Below are positions 35,276 to 44,748 of a DNA stretch of 64,000 nt, in pieces; within the stretch, counting starts at the first letter, position 1; each line of letters opens with the position of its first letter. Below the pieces are notes generated by a model. It was not told the DNA's origin. It made no database searches and saw only the letters and a program-made list of their open reading frames with translations. The stretch is from Gammaproteobacteria bacterium (GTDB taxonomy: Bacteria; Pseudomonadota; Gammaproteobacteria; Xanthomonadales; SZUA-36). A program made the position numbers and the translations under genes. Where the stretch lies: assembly GCA_030428105.1 (NCBI GenBank), contig JAUIBE010000013.1, positions 27,388 through 91,387 on the forward strand. The letters are read 5' to 3'.

Positions 35276-37048
35276 TCAGTTGCCGAACTGCAGTTCGGCC
35301 AGCCGGGAATACAGCGCGTTGTCTGAAGACAGGCTCTGGTGGGTGCCCACCGCCACGATCTTGCCCTGGTCCATCACCACGATACGCCCGACTTTCTTCA
35401 CCGTGGCCAGGCGGTGGGCAATGATGATGGTGGTGCGATTCTGCATCAGCTTTTCCAGCGCCTGCTGCACCAGCAACTCGCTTTCCGCATCCAGTGAGCT
35501 GGTGGCCTCGTCCAGCAACAGGATGGGCGGGTCCTTGAGGATGGCGCGGGCAATGGCAATGCGCTGCCTTTGCCCACCGGACAGGCGAATACCGCGCTCG
35601 CCCAGGTAGCTGTTGTAGCCCTCGGGCAGCGCCTCGATGAACTCGCTGGCCGCAGCGGCTTCCGCGGCGGCCCGCACCGCGTCATCATCAGCGTCCGGGC
35701 GGCCGAAGCGAATATTCTCCATGGCCGACTCGGCGAACAGCACGGTTTCCTGCGGCACCAGGCCGATCTGTTGGCGCAGCGCCACCGGGTCGAGACGGCT
35801 GATGTCGACCCCGTCCACCAGGATGCGGCCCGACTGGGCATCGTAGAAGCGCAACAGGAGCTGGAAGAAGGTGGTCTTGCCGGCCCCGGATGGGCCGACA
35901 ATGGCCACGTTTTCGCCGGGCGCGATCTCCAGCGACAGCTCATCCAGCGCCGGCGTGTCCGGACGCGAGGGATAGCGGAAGTTGACGTTCTCGAATCGAA
36001 TCGCGCCGCCAACATCGGCTGGCAGCACATGCGGATGATCCGGTGCGCGGATTTCGGGTTCGGCTTCCAGCAACTCGCTGAGGCGTTCCATGGCCCCGGC
36101 GCCACGCTGGATCTCGCCCCACAGGCTGCTAAGGGTGGCCACCGACGAGCCTACCACCAGGGCGTACATCAGGAACTGTCCCAGCTGGCCGCCGGTCATG
36201 TCACCAGCCAGCACGGCGCGCGAACCCAGCCACAGGATCAGCGTCATGGTGCCAAACACCAGTGAAAACGCCATCCCGGAAAGGAATGCGTTTACCCGGA
36301 TGCGCTTCACCGCGGTCTGGAAGGCGCTGATCACCGCCCCGGAGTAGCGCTTCACCTGCAGGTCTTCCAGGGTAAAGGCCTGCACCGTTTGCATGGCGTT
36401 AAGGGTTTCATCGGCCAGGCTGCTGGTATCTGCCACGCGGTCCTGCGACTGGCGCGAAAGGCTGCGAATGCGCCGCCCCACCAGGATCACCGGCAGCACT
36501 ACGACCGGGATACCGGCCAGGGTGTATGCGGCCATCTGCGGGCTGGTAATCACCAGCAGGATCAGGCCGCCCACCAGGTTCAGGCTGGAGCGCAGGGCAA
36601 TGGAAAGACCCACGCCGGAAATGCTTTGCACCAGGGTGGTGTCGGTTGTCAGGCGCGACAACACCTCGCCGGTGCGGGTGACTTCAAAAAAGGCCGGGTC
36701 CATGCGGATCACCCGCGCATAAACGGCATTGCGGATGTCGGCCACCACCCGTTCGCCAAGCCAGGTGACCAGGTAGTAGCGCAGTGCGGCAAACAGGCTG
36801 AACACCACCGCCACTACCAGGAACCAGACAAAGTAGCGGTCGACGGTTTCCAGGTTCTGCGCCACGAAACCGTTGTCGATGACGTAGCGCAGCGTGATTG
36901 GCAATACCAGCATGGCCGAAGACGCCGTCACCAGCGCAACCATGGCCGCCACCAGGGTGCCCTTATAGGGCTTGAGGAACGGAACCAGGGTGCGTAAGGG
37001 CTTGAGCGATTTGCCCTTGGGACGGTCCGATGATTGCGCTTCAGCCAT
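35276..37048 (-). CDS. ABC exporter half-transporter (MsbA-like)
   Basis: The protein is 590 aa, one six-helix membrane domain fused to one ATPase, so it works as a dimer. Walker A is GPSGAGKTTFF, the signature is RLSGGQRQRIAIARAIL, Walker B is ILLLDEATSS, and the switch His is in IIAHRLATV. Family members move lipids, drugs or peptides outward; the cargo cannot be told. It ends 10 nt from the converging 598-aa gene and begins 9 nt after the DUF885 gene, in the same direction. Confidence 0.93.
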   Translation of the reverse strand: MAEAQSSDRPKGKSLKPLRTLVPFLKPYKGTLVAAMVALVTASSAMLVLPITLRYVIDNGFVAQNLETVDRYFVWFLVVAVVFSLFAALRYYLVTWLGERVVADIRNAVYARVIRMDPAFFEVTRTGEVLSRLTTDTTLVQSISGVGLSIALRSSLNLVGGLILLVITSPQMAAYTLAGIPVVVLPVILVGRRIRSLSRQSQDRVADTSSLADETLNAMQTVQAFTLEDLQVKRYSGAVISAFQTAVKRIRVNAFLSGMAFSLVFGTMTLILWLGSRAVLAGDMTGGQLGQFLMYALVVGSSVATLSSLWGEIQRGAGAMERLSELLEAEPEIRAPDHPHVLPADVGGAIRFENVNFRYPSRPDTPALDELSLEIAPGENVAIVGPSGAGKTTFFQLLLRFYDAQSGRILVDGVDISRLDPVALRQQIGLVPQETVLFAESAMENIRFGRPDADDDAVRAAAEAAAASEFIEALPEGYNSYLGERGIRLSGGQRQRIAIARAILKDPPILLLDEATSSLDAESELLVQQALEKLMQNRTTIIIAHRLATVKKVGRIVVMDQGKIVAVGTHQSLSSDNALYSRLAELQFGN

Positions 37049-37057
37049 CGGCCCTGC

Positions 37058-38848
37058 TTACTCCTCGGCGGCCTCGGCCGCCTGCATGGCGGCAATCTCG
37101 GCCTGCTCCGCCGCTATCCAGCTTTCCACCTGGATACGCAGCGCCATCAACGGCAGGGTGCCGCTTTTCAGCACGGCATCGTGAAACTTGCGGATGTCAA
37201 AGTGCTCGCCGAGGGCCGTCTCGGCCTCGGCGCGCAGCGCCATGATTTCCAGCCCGCCCGAATCGTAGGCAGTGAGCTGGCCGGGCAGGATGGCAATGCG
37301 GTCGACCATGGCGCTGAGTTGTTCATCGGACATGCGTCCGGCCTGGCCCATGAACTCCATTGCCTGCTCACGGCTCCAGTCAAAGATGTGGATGCCCGGG
37401 TCAACCACCATGCCGCGGGCCGGCCACGCCAGCCGCTGGATGGGCCCGGTCTCGGTCTGGTACAGACCGATTTCGGCCGACAGGGCTTCCGAGTAACGCG
37501 CCCAGCCCTCGCCGCTGCCGGAGAACCACAGCACATCGGTCAGCGGGTGGCGGTTGTCGATGGTCTGGGCAATAGCCACCTGCAGGTGGTGTCCCGGCCA
37601 CACCTCGTGAAAGGCGGTGGTTTCAGCGCGACCGCGGCTTTGCTCCTGCGGCTCAAACAGCGGTATTCGGTAGGTGCCAGGCCGGGTGCCGTCGCCCGGC
37701 TCATAGCGGGCCGACACGCCGGTGCCTTCCTGGAAAGCGGGGAACGGCTCTACCACTGCGGCCACGTTGGGAACCGTCGCGAACCATTCGGGCATCGCGC
37801 CCTGGGCGCGCGTCACCGTATCCCTGGAAAACGCAAGTAGCTCATCGGCGCTCGAGAACTTGTCAGCGGCATCCGCGTCAATACGCGCCATGATCTCGGC
37901 GAAATCGGAGATGCCGTAGGTTGCCATACCCAGCGCCTGGACCTGCTCGATGTTGGCCGCCACCGTCTGCTGGCCAAGCTCAAACACTTCTTCCGGGCTG
38001 CGGTCGAGGGTGGTGTAGGCGCGCAGCGAGCCCTCGTAACACTGGCGCCCCTTGGGGTTGTTCAGCACCGACAGGGCTTCACGCGCGTTAGGCAGGTACT
38101 CGTCCTGGAGAAAGCCAAGGTAGCGCTGGTACGCCGGAAGGATTTCGTTCTCGACCAGCGCGGTGAACTCCGCGGAAAACTCTACATCGTCCGAACGGCG
38201 AGCCGGCGAGCTTAGCTGCGATTCGTCCAGCGGAATGGCCAGCAGGCCTTCCACCTGCTCGATGACTCTTCGCACCACCGATTTGGGCGCAGAGTAACCG
38301 CGCTGCAGGCCCAGCGTGGCATTGGAGATTTCCATGTCGATAAACGCCGGGAATTGCTTCCAGCGGATCATTGCCTGCTGGCGCTGGATGCTGTTTTCCA
38401 CCGGCTGCAGTTCCGCGATACGCGGGTACATGGTGTGCCAGCCGCCCATCTGGTTGATGTTCCACAGGTAGGGCTGGCAAACCCGCACCGCAGCCCGCGC
38501 AACCAGGTCTTCCAGCATGTAGGCATAGGTGATCCACTCCACCCGGCCAACCAGCAGGTCCTGGTTGAACGACTGAAGCTCCCGCAGCATCCAGCTCTCG
38601 TAGGACTGGCTTCCGGTGTAGGCCCTCGGCGAGTTGTCATAAATCTGGTCGTGGCGATCCAGGGTCACGCCGGAAAAATAGGCCCGCTCGGGCTCTTTGC
38701 GCAGCATGTTCTTGTAGTACAGCTGCGCCAGCGACGAGACCTTCGAGGCCTCGCGGTCGGGCGATGACAACTCTTCAGCCTGGGGCGAGGGCTGGGCCGA
38801 AAGGGATGTGCTGCAGGCAAGCGCTGCAATCAGGAGCATGCGTTTCAA
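37058..38848 (-). CDS. DUF885 family exported protein, probable metallopeptidase
   Basis: The protein is 596 aa. Start is probably the TTG just after GAGGTGAACC, which keeps the basic MKRMLLIAALACSTSLSAQ signal peptide; an ATG three codons later is the alternative. The conserved FHEVWPGHHLQVAIAQ motif and GSGEGWARYSEAL correspond to the HEVWPGH and GEGW motifs of the other DUF885 protein in this window. The two are otherwise distinct and differ in anchoring: this one is secreted, the other is a lipoprotein. It is co-directional with the ABC exporter. Confidence 0.87.
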   Translation of the reverse strand: MKRMLLIAALACSTSLSAQPSPQAEELSSPDREASKVSSLAQLYYKNMLRKEPERAYFSGVTLDRHDQIYDNSPRAYTGSQSYESWMLRELQSFNQDLLVGRVEWITYAYMLEDLVARAAVRVCQPYLWNINQMGGWHTMYPRIAELQPVENSIQRQQAMIRWKQFPAFIDMEISNATLGLQRGYSAPKSVVRRVIEQVEGLLAIPLDESQLSSPARRSDDVEFSAEFTALVENEILPAYQRYLGFLQDEYLPNAREALSVLNNPKGRQCYEGSLRAYTTLDRSPEEVFELGQQTVAANIEQVQALGMATYGISDFAEIMARIDADAADKFSSADELLAFSRDTVTRAQGAMPEWFATVPNVAAVVEPFPAFQEGTGVSARYEPGDGTRPGTYRIPLFEPQEQSRGRAETTAFHEVWPGHHLQVAIAQTIDNRHPLTDVLWFSGSGEGWARYSEALSAEIGLYQTETGPIQRLAWPARGMVVDPGIHIFDWSREQAMEFMGQAGRMSDEQLSAMVDRIAILPGQLTAYDSGGLEIMALRAEAETALGEHFDIRKFHDAVLKSGTLPLMALRIQVESWIAAEQAEIAAMQAAEAAEE

Positions 38849-38996
38849 GGTTCACCTCTTCGTGTTCTTTAAACCAGCCGGGCGCGCCCGGCCAGTGCGT
38901 ATTCTACCGTCATGAAAATTTTTTCTGCTGGACTATGCTTAAGGTGATGCTTGTCATGTTCTGCGGGCTGCAATGTTCCCGCCGGAGTTAGCTGTC

Positions 38997-39485
38997 ATGG
39001 CCATTTCACGAACGCTCAAAGCGTATCTCGACCTGAACCATATCGACTATTCGCTGGTCACCCACGCGCATTCCGAGTCCTCTGAAGATGCGGCCCGGTC
39101 CGCCCACATCCCGCTCCACCAGATGGCCAAGGCGGTGGTGCTGGAGGACGAGCAAGGCTACATCGTTGGTGTGCTGCCCTCAAACAACCGGATCGAGGTG
39201 GACTGGGTCAACGAGGAGCTGGGGCGGCAGCTGGAACTGGCCGAGGAGGAAGAACTGCAGTCGCTGTTCGGTGACTGCGACCTCGGTGCGGTGCCGGCGC
39301 TTAGCGATGCCTTCGGTATCCAGGTGATCTGGGACGAACAGCTTCGCCATGCCTCCGACATTTATATCGAGGCGGGCGACCATGAACACCTGGTCCATCT
39401 GCGCGGTGAAGACTTCAACTCGCTGATGTCAGCCATGCCGCACAGCGTGATCAGCGCCCGGCGCGACTACTCCCGCTGGGTCTGA
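38997..39485 (+). CDS. YbaK/ProX-type aminoacyl-tRNA deacylase domain protein
   Basis: The 162-aa single domain begins MAISRTLKAYLDLN, with GGAG 9 nt upstream; earlier in-frame codons lack a ribosome site. The fold's conserved lysine is in HQMAKAVVLEDEQG, followed by GVLPSNNRIE and the second signature VPALSDAFGIQVIWDE. Family members hydrolyse mischarged tRNAs. Its last 19 nt overlap the converging DUF3014 gene. Confidence 0.88.
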   Translation: MAISRTLKAYLDLNHIDYSLVTHAHSESSEDAARSAHIPLHQMAKAVVLEDEQGYIVGVLPSNNRIEVDWVNEELGRQLELAEEEELQSLFGDCDLGAVPALSDAFGIQVIWDEQLRHASDIYIEAGDHEHLVHLRGEDFNSLMSAMPHSVISARRDYSRWV

Positions 39486-40357
39486 AGCGCATCGCGAATC
39501 TCCGCCAGCTTGGCTTTCACCCGGCTGGCGTTGGACGGCCCCATGCGGATGAACACTTTGTGCCCCGCTGACAGCGCTTCCAGTTCCGCTGACTCGAACT
39601 CGTAGTACGCCTCGGGCTTGACCAGGCTCACCACGCGCTCGGGTTCGGGCGCGGCCAGCAGGTGGTCGATGACCTCGATCAGGCGCTCGTTGAACTCGGC
39701 GTCGGCTTTGCCAAGTTCGGCATACGACTGTTGCAACAAGGGGTAGTACAGGTCGTACTGCGCCACCAGGCTCGCGGTATCCATCTGCTCAAAGGCCGAC
39801 ACCTGGGCTGCGTAACGGTCGAAATTGGCCGGGTTCAGCGCATAGCGCGGTTCGGGCAGGCCGGTTTCCGGGTTCAGTTCCTGGCTAAGGCCGTCCTCGG
39901 TGACATTGAACGCGCCATCGGGCCCGTACACAGGCAGGATGTTGCCGGGAACCTCGTCGCCGGTGAGGGCGTTGACGGTGGCCACAAAACGGGGAATCAA
40001 GGCCTCGGTGACAAACCAGTTGCGCACCGCGCTGTCGCCCAGCAGCGCCCTGGCTGCCTCCAGCGAATCAGCATCACTCTCGGCAAGGCTGGGCAGGGGC
40101 TCCTCGATGGGCTCCTGGTCCTCGGAAACCTCCTCGAGGGGTACCTGCACCACCGGCTCGTCGTTCACCTCGGGTTCGGGCTCCGGCGCCGGCTGGCGCT
40201 CGGGCAGGGAAATTTCCGGCATCGACGGCGCGCGCACGGGCGGTTCCTCCGCATCCTCGCGCAAAACATAAAAGTAAAGATAGGCGGCCCCGGCTATTGC
40301 CAGCAGCAAAACGATCCACAGCAGGGCGTTGCCTGCCTGCGCGCGATTGGCGTTCAT
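39467..40357 (-). CDS. DUF3014 domain protein
   Basis: The 296-aa protein has an N-terminal membrane helix (NALLWIVLLLAIAGAAYLYFYVL), then a proline/glutamate-rich stalk (about 35-85), then a helical domain with LGDSAVRNWF, VATVNALTGDEVPGNILP and YYPLLQQSYAELG. These are features I associate with DUF3014. Start is MNANRAQAGN. The function of the family is unknown; topology suggests one inner-membrane anchor with a periplasmic domain. Confidence 0.85.
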   Translation of the reverse strand: MNANRAQAGNALLWIVLLLAIAGAAYLYFYVLREDAEEPPVRAPSMPEISLPERQPAPEPEPEVNDEPVVQVPLEEVSEDQEPIEEPLPSLAESDADSLEAARALLGDSAVRNWFVTEALIPRFVATVNALTGDEVPGNILPVYGPDGAFNVTEDGLSQELNPETGLPEPRYALNPANFDRYAAQVSAFEQMDTASLVAQYDLYYPLLQQSYAELGKADAEFNERLIEVIDHLLAAPEPERVVSLVKPEAYYEFESAELEALSAGHKVFIRMGPSNASRVKAKLAEIRDALQTQRE

Positions 40358-40465
40358 CTGTTTTCCCGGTTCATGGGTAACAGTATAGGACCGCGACAAG
40401 GCGATGTTGTTCGCGGTTGCGATGCTACGCGCGCAACAGGTTTGTTTTTGCGACACTCTGATAGC

Positions 40466-40491
40466 ACAAGGGCCTCGAAAGAGGCCCTTGT
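40466..40491. terminator. Strong stem-loop, possible terminator
   Basis: ACAAGGGCCTC, loop GAAA, GAGGCCCTTGT: an 11-bp perfect stem with a GNRA-type loop on the plus strand. It lies 26 nt downstream of the secreted-protein gene at 40517-41428 and upstream of the DUF3014 gene. No clear T-run follows on either strand. Confidence 0.55.
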
Positions 40492-40516
40492 ACATGGTCT
40501 GGCTGGTAAACCTGGC

Positions 40517-41428
40517 TTAAAGGGTCTGGGTAGACAGCCTCACCGTCAGGTTGACGATCTCGCCCACACCTTCGATGTGCACGTTGTAGTAAGGATAAAC
40601 GCGCTGTCCGTCGGTCAGGTTCGAGTCAAGCTGGAAGCCAATCACGCTTCCCTCGGGGAATGACATGCCCGGACGGATGCCTTCAACCGAAGGCTGCGCA
40701 ACGCCGGTGGGCTCACTGGTGGAAATGTTTCCAATCACCATGTTGCCCTCTTCAGCGATCACCCGGAAGCTGAACAGCGTGATGCGATCAGGTTCACCCA
40801 GGTAGGTCTTGTGAATCACGGAAAGACCCGTAAACGGATATTCGATGTCTTCCCACTCACCGGTCGGTCCGCGCTTCTGCAGGCGGATGGTGGTAGTGGC
40901 TTCCGGCTCCGTTGGTGGCTCTTCCTCTTCCTCCGGCGGATCGGTTTCCGTCGGCGGCTCCGGCGCATCGATCAGGATCGCGTTGCAAGTGCCGGATGCC
41001 AGCGGGCGAGGCACGAGACGCGTAATGGAGTAACCGCCAACCTCGCCCTCAAGTGATTCGTAGCTCATGTCCATGTGCGTGCAGTCGTTGATGGTCAGCG
41101 TGACCGTACCCCACACATCTTCCTGGACATTGACCGGGTTGGCCGGGTCGGCCAGGGCGCCGCCGCTGGCTTTCAGCATTTCAAGCACGACGGTGTTTCC
41201 TTCGCGCTCGCCGTTGCCAATCAGCCAAAGCTGCTCACCCATGGGGCCGTAGGTATACCAGTAGGCAATGACGAATCCATCGCCATACTCTTCCATGGAG
41301 AAGCCTTCGCCGGCGTAATCCTTGTTCCACCAGCTACCCTGGATACCAATGTACTGGTATTCCTGGGCGGAAACGGTAGCGCTGCCAACCAGGGTCAATA
41401 CCAATGCCAATAAGAATTTTCTAATCAT
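40517..41428 (-). CDS. Secreted protein with GxWWN-type beta domain
   Basis: The 303-aa protein has a signal peptide ending VSAQ. Residues about 28-145 contain GSWWNKDYAGEGFSMEEYG, VIAYWYTYGPMGEQLWLIG and a cysteine pair (NDCTHM, SGTCNA). This is a small beta domain I have seen repeated in secreted Xanthomonadales proteins. A proline/glutamate-rich linker (PTETDPPEEEEEPPTEPE) joins it to a second beta-rich region (about 175-303). The function is unknown. It is preceded by a long AT-rich regulatory gap (41429-41838). Confidence 0.78.
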   Translation of the reverse strand: MIRKFLLALVLTLVGSATVSAQEYQYIGIQGSWWNKDYAGEGFSMEEYGDGFVIAYWYTYGPMGEQLWLIGNGEREGNTVVLEMLKASGGALADPANPVNVQEDVWGTVTLTINDCTHMDMSYESLEGEVGGYSITRLVPRPLASGTCNAILIDAPEPPTETDPPEEEEEPPTEPEATTTIRLQKRGPTGEWEDIEYPFTGLSVIHKTYLGEPDRITLFSFRVIAEEGNMVIGNISTSEPTGVAQPSVEGIRPGMSFPEGSVIGFQLDSNLTDGQRVYPYYNVHIEGVGEIVNLTVRLSTQTL

Positions 41429-41838
41429 ATGTCTAAACCTTGAGCGCGAAACCGGACACCGAATCGCAACAGGCCTGGCTCGAGGCTTGCCGTTTGCCTT
41501 CGGTTGGGTGTTCCGGTAGATCTGTTTTGATTTCCGAGCCGGGAATCATCGTTTCAGTCCTTTGACGAAGTTCCTGTGATTACTCACAAAATTTTCGACT
41601 CTATCACTCTCGCCAACACCCTCTTTTTGCCCGTTTTTTTCACACACAACGGGTCTGCCGGGACGTTGGCAGCCGGCTACCTTACCCGGATAACCAGCCA
41701 AGTCAAGTAAGAATTCGCTAAAAAAATGCTAAGAAACCGCTAAGATTTCCAACAAAGACAAATCCTTAGCTGACTCTGTTTTGGGATTCTACAGATAAAA
41801 TCCTGAAAGGCCAACCAATTCAAGCCCATTGGCGGCAC
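41429..41838. promoter_or_regulatory. AT-rich intergenic region with phased GCTAA repeats
   Basis: This 410-bp stretch has no gene and is clearly richer in A+T than the surroundings. GCTAA occurs three times at exactly 11-bp spacing (41717-41721, 41728-41732, 41739-41743), each followed by A-rich sequence, i.e. on one face of the helix. A weak hairpin (GGATT/AATCC) lies near 41793-41807. It probably holds the promoter and a regulator site for the secreted-protein gene at 40517-41428. Confidence 0.45.
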
Positions 41839-43470
41839 TCAGGGGCTTTCGAAGCCATCCTTGTAATCCAGCGCCGCACCGCCGAGCTGTATATCGGCAA
41901 CCCAGGCGTGCTTGTTGTTCGGCGGACCACCGCGGTTGTCGGTCCAGGTCGCGAGGGCCTGGGCATCCAGCACCGAAAGACCGTTGTAATCACCCCACTC
42001 CTGGCCACCGGTCAGGTTGGGTGACGACACCGAGGTTACACGCTGCGGCTCGCCCCAGGTCACGCCACCATCGCTGGAGACGTTGTAGTAAAGGTCAACG
42101 CCGGTGCGATCGGCGAAATGGCGGGTGTCGTAAAACACCACGTGCACCTTGCCGCTCTCATCCACCGTGAGCCACTGGTTGAAACGGTCGACATCGTTGG
42201 TGTCGTCCATGGCATGCGGGTGCGAAACATTCCAGGTCGCGCCGCCATCGCGTGAGTACCAGACCTCGATAATGGTGTGGTTATTGGCTGCGGACCCGGA
42301 CTCGGGCGCGGTGGTGTCGGTAAACGCAACGTAGACGCTGCCTTCGTACGGGCCGCCTGAGCGGTCGGCATCCACCGCGGTGTAAACCCACGCACGGCGG
42401 CTTTCAAACGCCGGGATGGGCCAGTCGAAATCGCCGTTGGTGGTGGTGATTTCAAAAGCCGGGGCAAAGGTGACCCCGCCGTCGGTTGATTTGAGCAGCT
42501 CAACCGTGGGCACCGGGTGGCCGGTCCTGGTGAACGCGCCGTAGGCGTTGTAGACATCACCATTGTTCGTGGTGGTGATATCACTGCCGATGCCGCGCGG
42601 ATCGCTGGAAAACGCCTGGATGCTCCAGGTTTCGCCGTCATCGCCGGAGCGTGCAAACTGCATGGTGTTGCCGTTGTGATAGGTCAGGTAGATGTTGTCC
42701 TGGTACGGCGATGTCGGTGAACGGTCGACGTGGATGAATTCCTTGTCGCTGCCGCTGCTGGTCAGGTTGTAACGGTCGACCCAGGTCTGGCCGCCATCGA
42801 AAGAGCGCCAGAACGATACGCCAATGGCGCCGCTCAACGCCGCCACGTAGGCGATGGAGCCATCTGATTTCCAGTCGACCGTGGGGTCGCAACAGGTGTT
42901 GGGCAGTGTGCCCTGGATGGTCCAGGAGGCGCCGCCGTTAGTGGAGTAGTACATCTCCTGGCCGCCATTGTTGTTGGAACCCGCCACCGCCTGCATTGGG
43001 TTGGCCGGGTTGATCTCCACGGTTACCTCGTTGGCGCCCTGCACCTGGCTAAGCTGGATCTCGGTGGTGCCCGCACCAGCGGCCGGTTCGGTTTCTCGCT
43101 GCTGGTACTCGCTGTCGCTGTCGACGTAAGCGCCATCCTGGATCAGGCCGGCGTAACGCTTGTAGAACAGGGGTACCGCGGCGCGCGGATACTGCGCCGG
43201 TCCGGAAGTCCTGAGGTGGGGAAACTCCCTGCGCAATTCCACCCGGAAAAACGCCGGGATGGGGTCTGCCTGCTCGGCCTCGTCGGCTGACAACAGGTCG
43301 AGGTCGGCCTGGGTTAGCTGGTAGTTGCGATCATCCCAGGGGCCAAACTGGGTGAGGCTGCGGTAGTTGACGCTCTGATCGACGCCCAGCGCCTGGTCAA
43401 TGACCTGCGCCCATGCTGAAGAGGCGCCGAGCAGCAGGGCTAGCGCCAGGTAGGTTGCCTTACGAAACAT
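41839..43470 (-). CDS. Secreted BNR/sialidase-type beta-propeller protein
   Basis: The 543-aa protein begins MFRKATYLALALLLGASSAWAQ (signal peptide), with GAGGAG 8 nt upstream of that ATG; a GTG three codons earlier is less likely. The body has repeated Asp-box-like segments: STNGGASWTIQ, SFDGGQTWVDR, SGDDGETWSIQ, STDGGVTFAP, SRDGGATWNVS, SSDGGVTWGEP. Six or more such boxes make a beta-propeller. No sialidase catalytic set is evident, so it is a binding or structural propeller, or an unknown hydrolase. The C-terminus is DGFESP. Confidence 0.85.
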   Translation of the reverse strand: MFRKATYLALALLLGASSAWAQVIDQALGVDQSVNYRSLTQFGPWDDRNYQLTQADLDLLSADEAEQADPIPAFFRVELRREFPHLRTSGPAQYPRAAVPLFYKRYAGLIQDGAYVDSDSEYQQRETEPAAGAGTTEIQLSQVQGANEVTVEINPANPMQAVAGSNNNGGQEMYYSTNGGASWTIQGTLPNTCCDPTVDWKSDGSIAYVAALSGAIGVSFWRSFDGGQTWVDRYNLTSSGSDKEFIHVDRSPTSPYQDNIYLTYHNGNTMQFARSGDDGETWSIQAFSSDPRGIGSDITTTNNGDVYNAYGAFTRTGHPVPTVELLKSTDGGVTFAPAFEITTTNGDFDWPIPAFESRRAWVYTAVDADRSGGPYEGSVYVAFTDTTAPESGSAANNHTIIEVWYSRDGGATWNVSHPHAMDDTNDVDRFNQWLTVDESGKVHVVFYDTRHFADRTGVDLYYNVSSDGGVTWGEPQRVTSVSSPNLTGGQEWGDYNGLSVLDAQALATWTDNRGGPPNNKHAWVADIQLGGAALDYKDGFESP

Positions 43471-43568
43471 GCAGTGCACTCCTCATCCTGAGGTCGGGGG
43501 AAGAGCGCATGGTACAGGACTCAAACACCGCTGTGCAGCAGTGCGCCCAGGGTGGGTCGAAGACGGGG

Positions 43569-44738
43569 TCAGACCACCCGAACGCGAATCACACCTTCGG
43601 CATTGGCAATGCCCCGGATCACCTCTTCGGTGGGCTGGGTTTCGACATCAATAATGTTGTACGCCGCATCACCCTGGCTCTTGTTCACCATGTCCAGGAT
43701 GTTGATCTGCTGATCGGCCAGCACCGCCAATACGCGGTTCAAAACGGCTGGCACGTTGCGGTTGCTGAAGGTGATGCGGAAGCCGCCATTGCGCGCCATG
43801 CGGGTGCGTGGGAAATTCACCGAGTTCTCGATGTTGCCATTGCGCAGGAACTCGATGAGCTGGGTTGAAGCCATGACGGCGCAATTCTCCTCGGCTTCAC
43901 GCGTGCTGGCGCCAATGTGGGGCAGCAGCACCGTGTCCTTGCGGCCCAGCAGTTCCGGTACGGGGAAGTCTGTGATGTAGCCGGACAGCTTGCCGGAATC
44001 CAGCGCTTCGATCAGCGCCGGCACTTCCACCACCTGGTCGCGGGCGAAGTTGAGCAGCCGCGCACCGGGGCGGACGTTGGCCAGCGACTGTGCGTTGATC
44101 AGCCCCCTGGTGTGCTCGTTGGCGGGTACGTGCAGGGTGACAAAGTCGGACATGCGCAGCAGCGCATCCAGGTTGTCCACCTTCTGCACCTGGCTGGAAA
44201 GGCGCCACGCGGCTTCCACCGAAATCGCCGGATCAAACCCGGCCACTTTCATGCCCAGCTCCAGGGCCAGGTTGGCCACCATCGAGCCGATGGCGCCGAG
44301 ACCCACCACGCCGAGCGTCTTGCCGGCAATTTCCGAGCCGGCGAAGCGCTTCTTCTCGCCCTCGACCCGCCTGGAGAACTCGGCCTTGTCGGTGATTTCG
44401 CCCAGCCCCTGGACATAGTTCGAGCCGCCCAGTATGTCGCGTGAACCCAGCAGCAGCGAGGCCGCGACCAGTTCTTTCACCGCGTTGGCGTTGCCGCCAG
44501 GGGTGTTGAACACCACGATACCGTGCGGGGTGAGATCAGCCACCGGAATGTTATTAACGCCAGCGCCGGCGCGGGCAATGGCCACCAGGCCTGGCGGCGG
44601 CTCGAAGCCGTGCAGCGAGTGGCTGCGCAGGATGATGCCGTCCGGGTTTTCAACCTCCGGGCCGACTTCGAATGCGTCGCCCGGGAAACAGGCCAGGCCA
44701 GCCGGGGCAATATTGTTGAATACCTTGATCTTAAACAT
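43569..44738 (-). CDS. serA: D-3-phosphoglycerate dehydrogenase (SerA)
   Basis: The protein is about 389 aa from the ATG six nucleotides after AAGG; a GTG one codon earlier is possible. It oxidises 3-phosphoglycerate, the first step of serine synthesis. NAD-binding motif LGVVGLGAIGSMVANLALEL, active-site RPGARLLNFARDQVV and the catalytic His in LLPHIGAST are visible. A C-terminal ACT domain (NRVLAVLADQQINILDMV, about 320-389) would allow serine feedback. It follows serC by 10 nt, an unusual adjacency for Gammaproteobacteria. Confidence 0.93.
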   Translation of the reverse strand: MFKIKVFNNIAPAGLACFPGDAFEVGPEVENPDGIILRSHSLHGFEPPPGLVAIARAGAGVNNIPVADLTPHGIVVFNTPGGNANAVKELVAASLLLGSRDILGGSNYVQGLGEITDKAEFSRRVEGEKKRFAGSEIAGKTLGVVGLGAIGSMVANLALELGMKVAGFDPAISVEAAWRLSSQVQKVDNLDALLRMSDFVTLHVPANEHTRGLINAQSLANVRPGARLLNFARDQVVEVPALIEALDSGKLSGYITDFPVPELLGRKDTVLLPHIGASTREAEENCAVMASTQLIEFLRNGNIENSVNFPRTRMARNGGFRITFSNRNVPAVLNRVLAVLADQQINILDMVNKSQGDAAYNIIDVETQPTEEVIRGIANAEGVIRVRVV

Positions 44739-44748
44739 CACTCACCTT

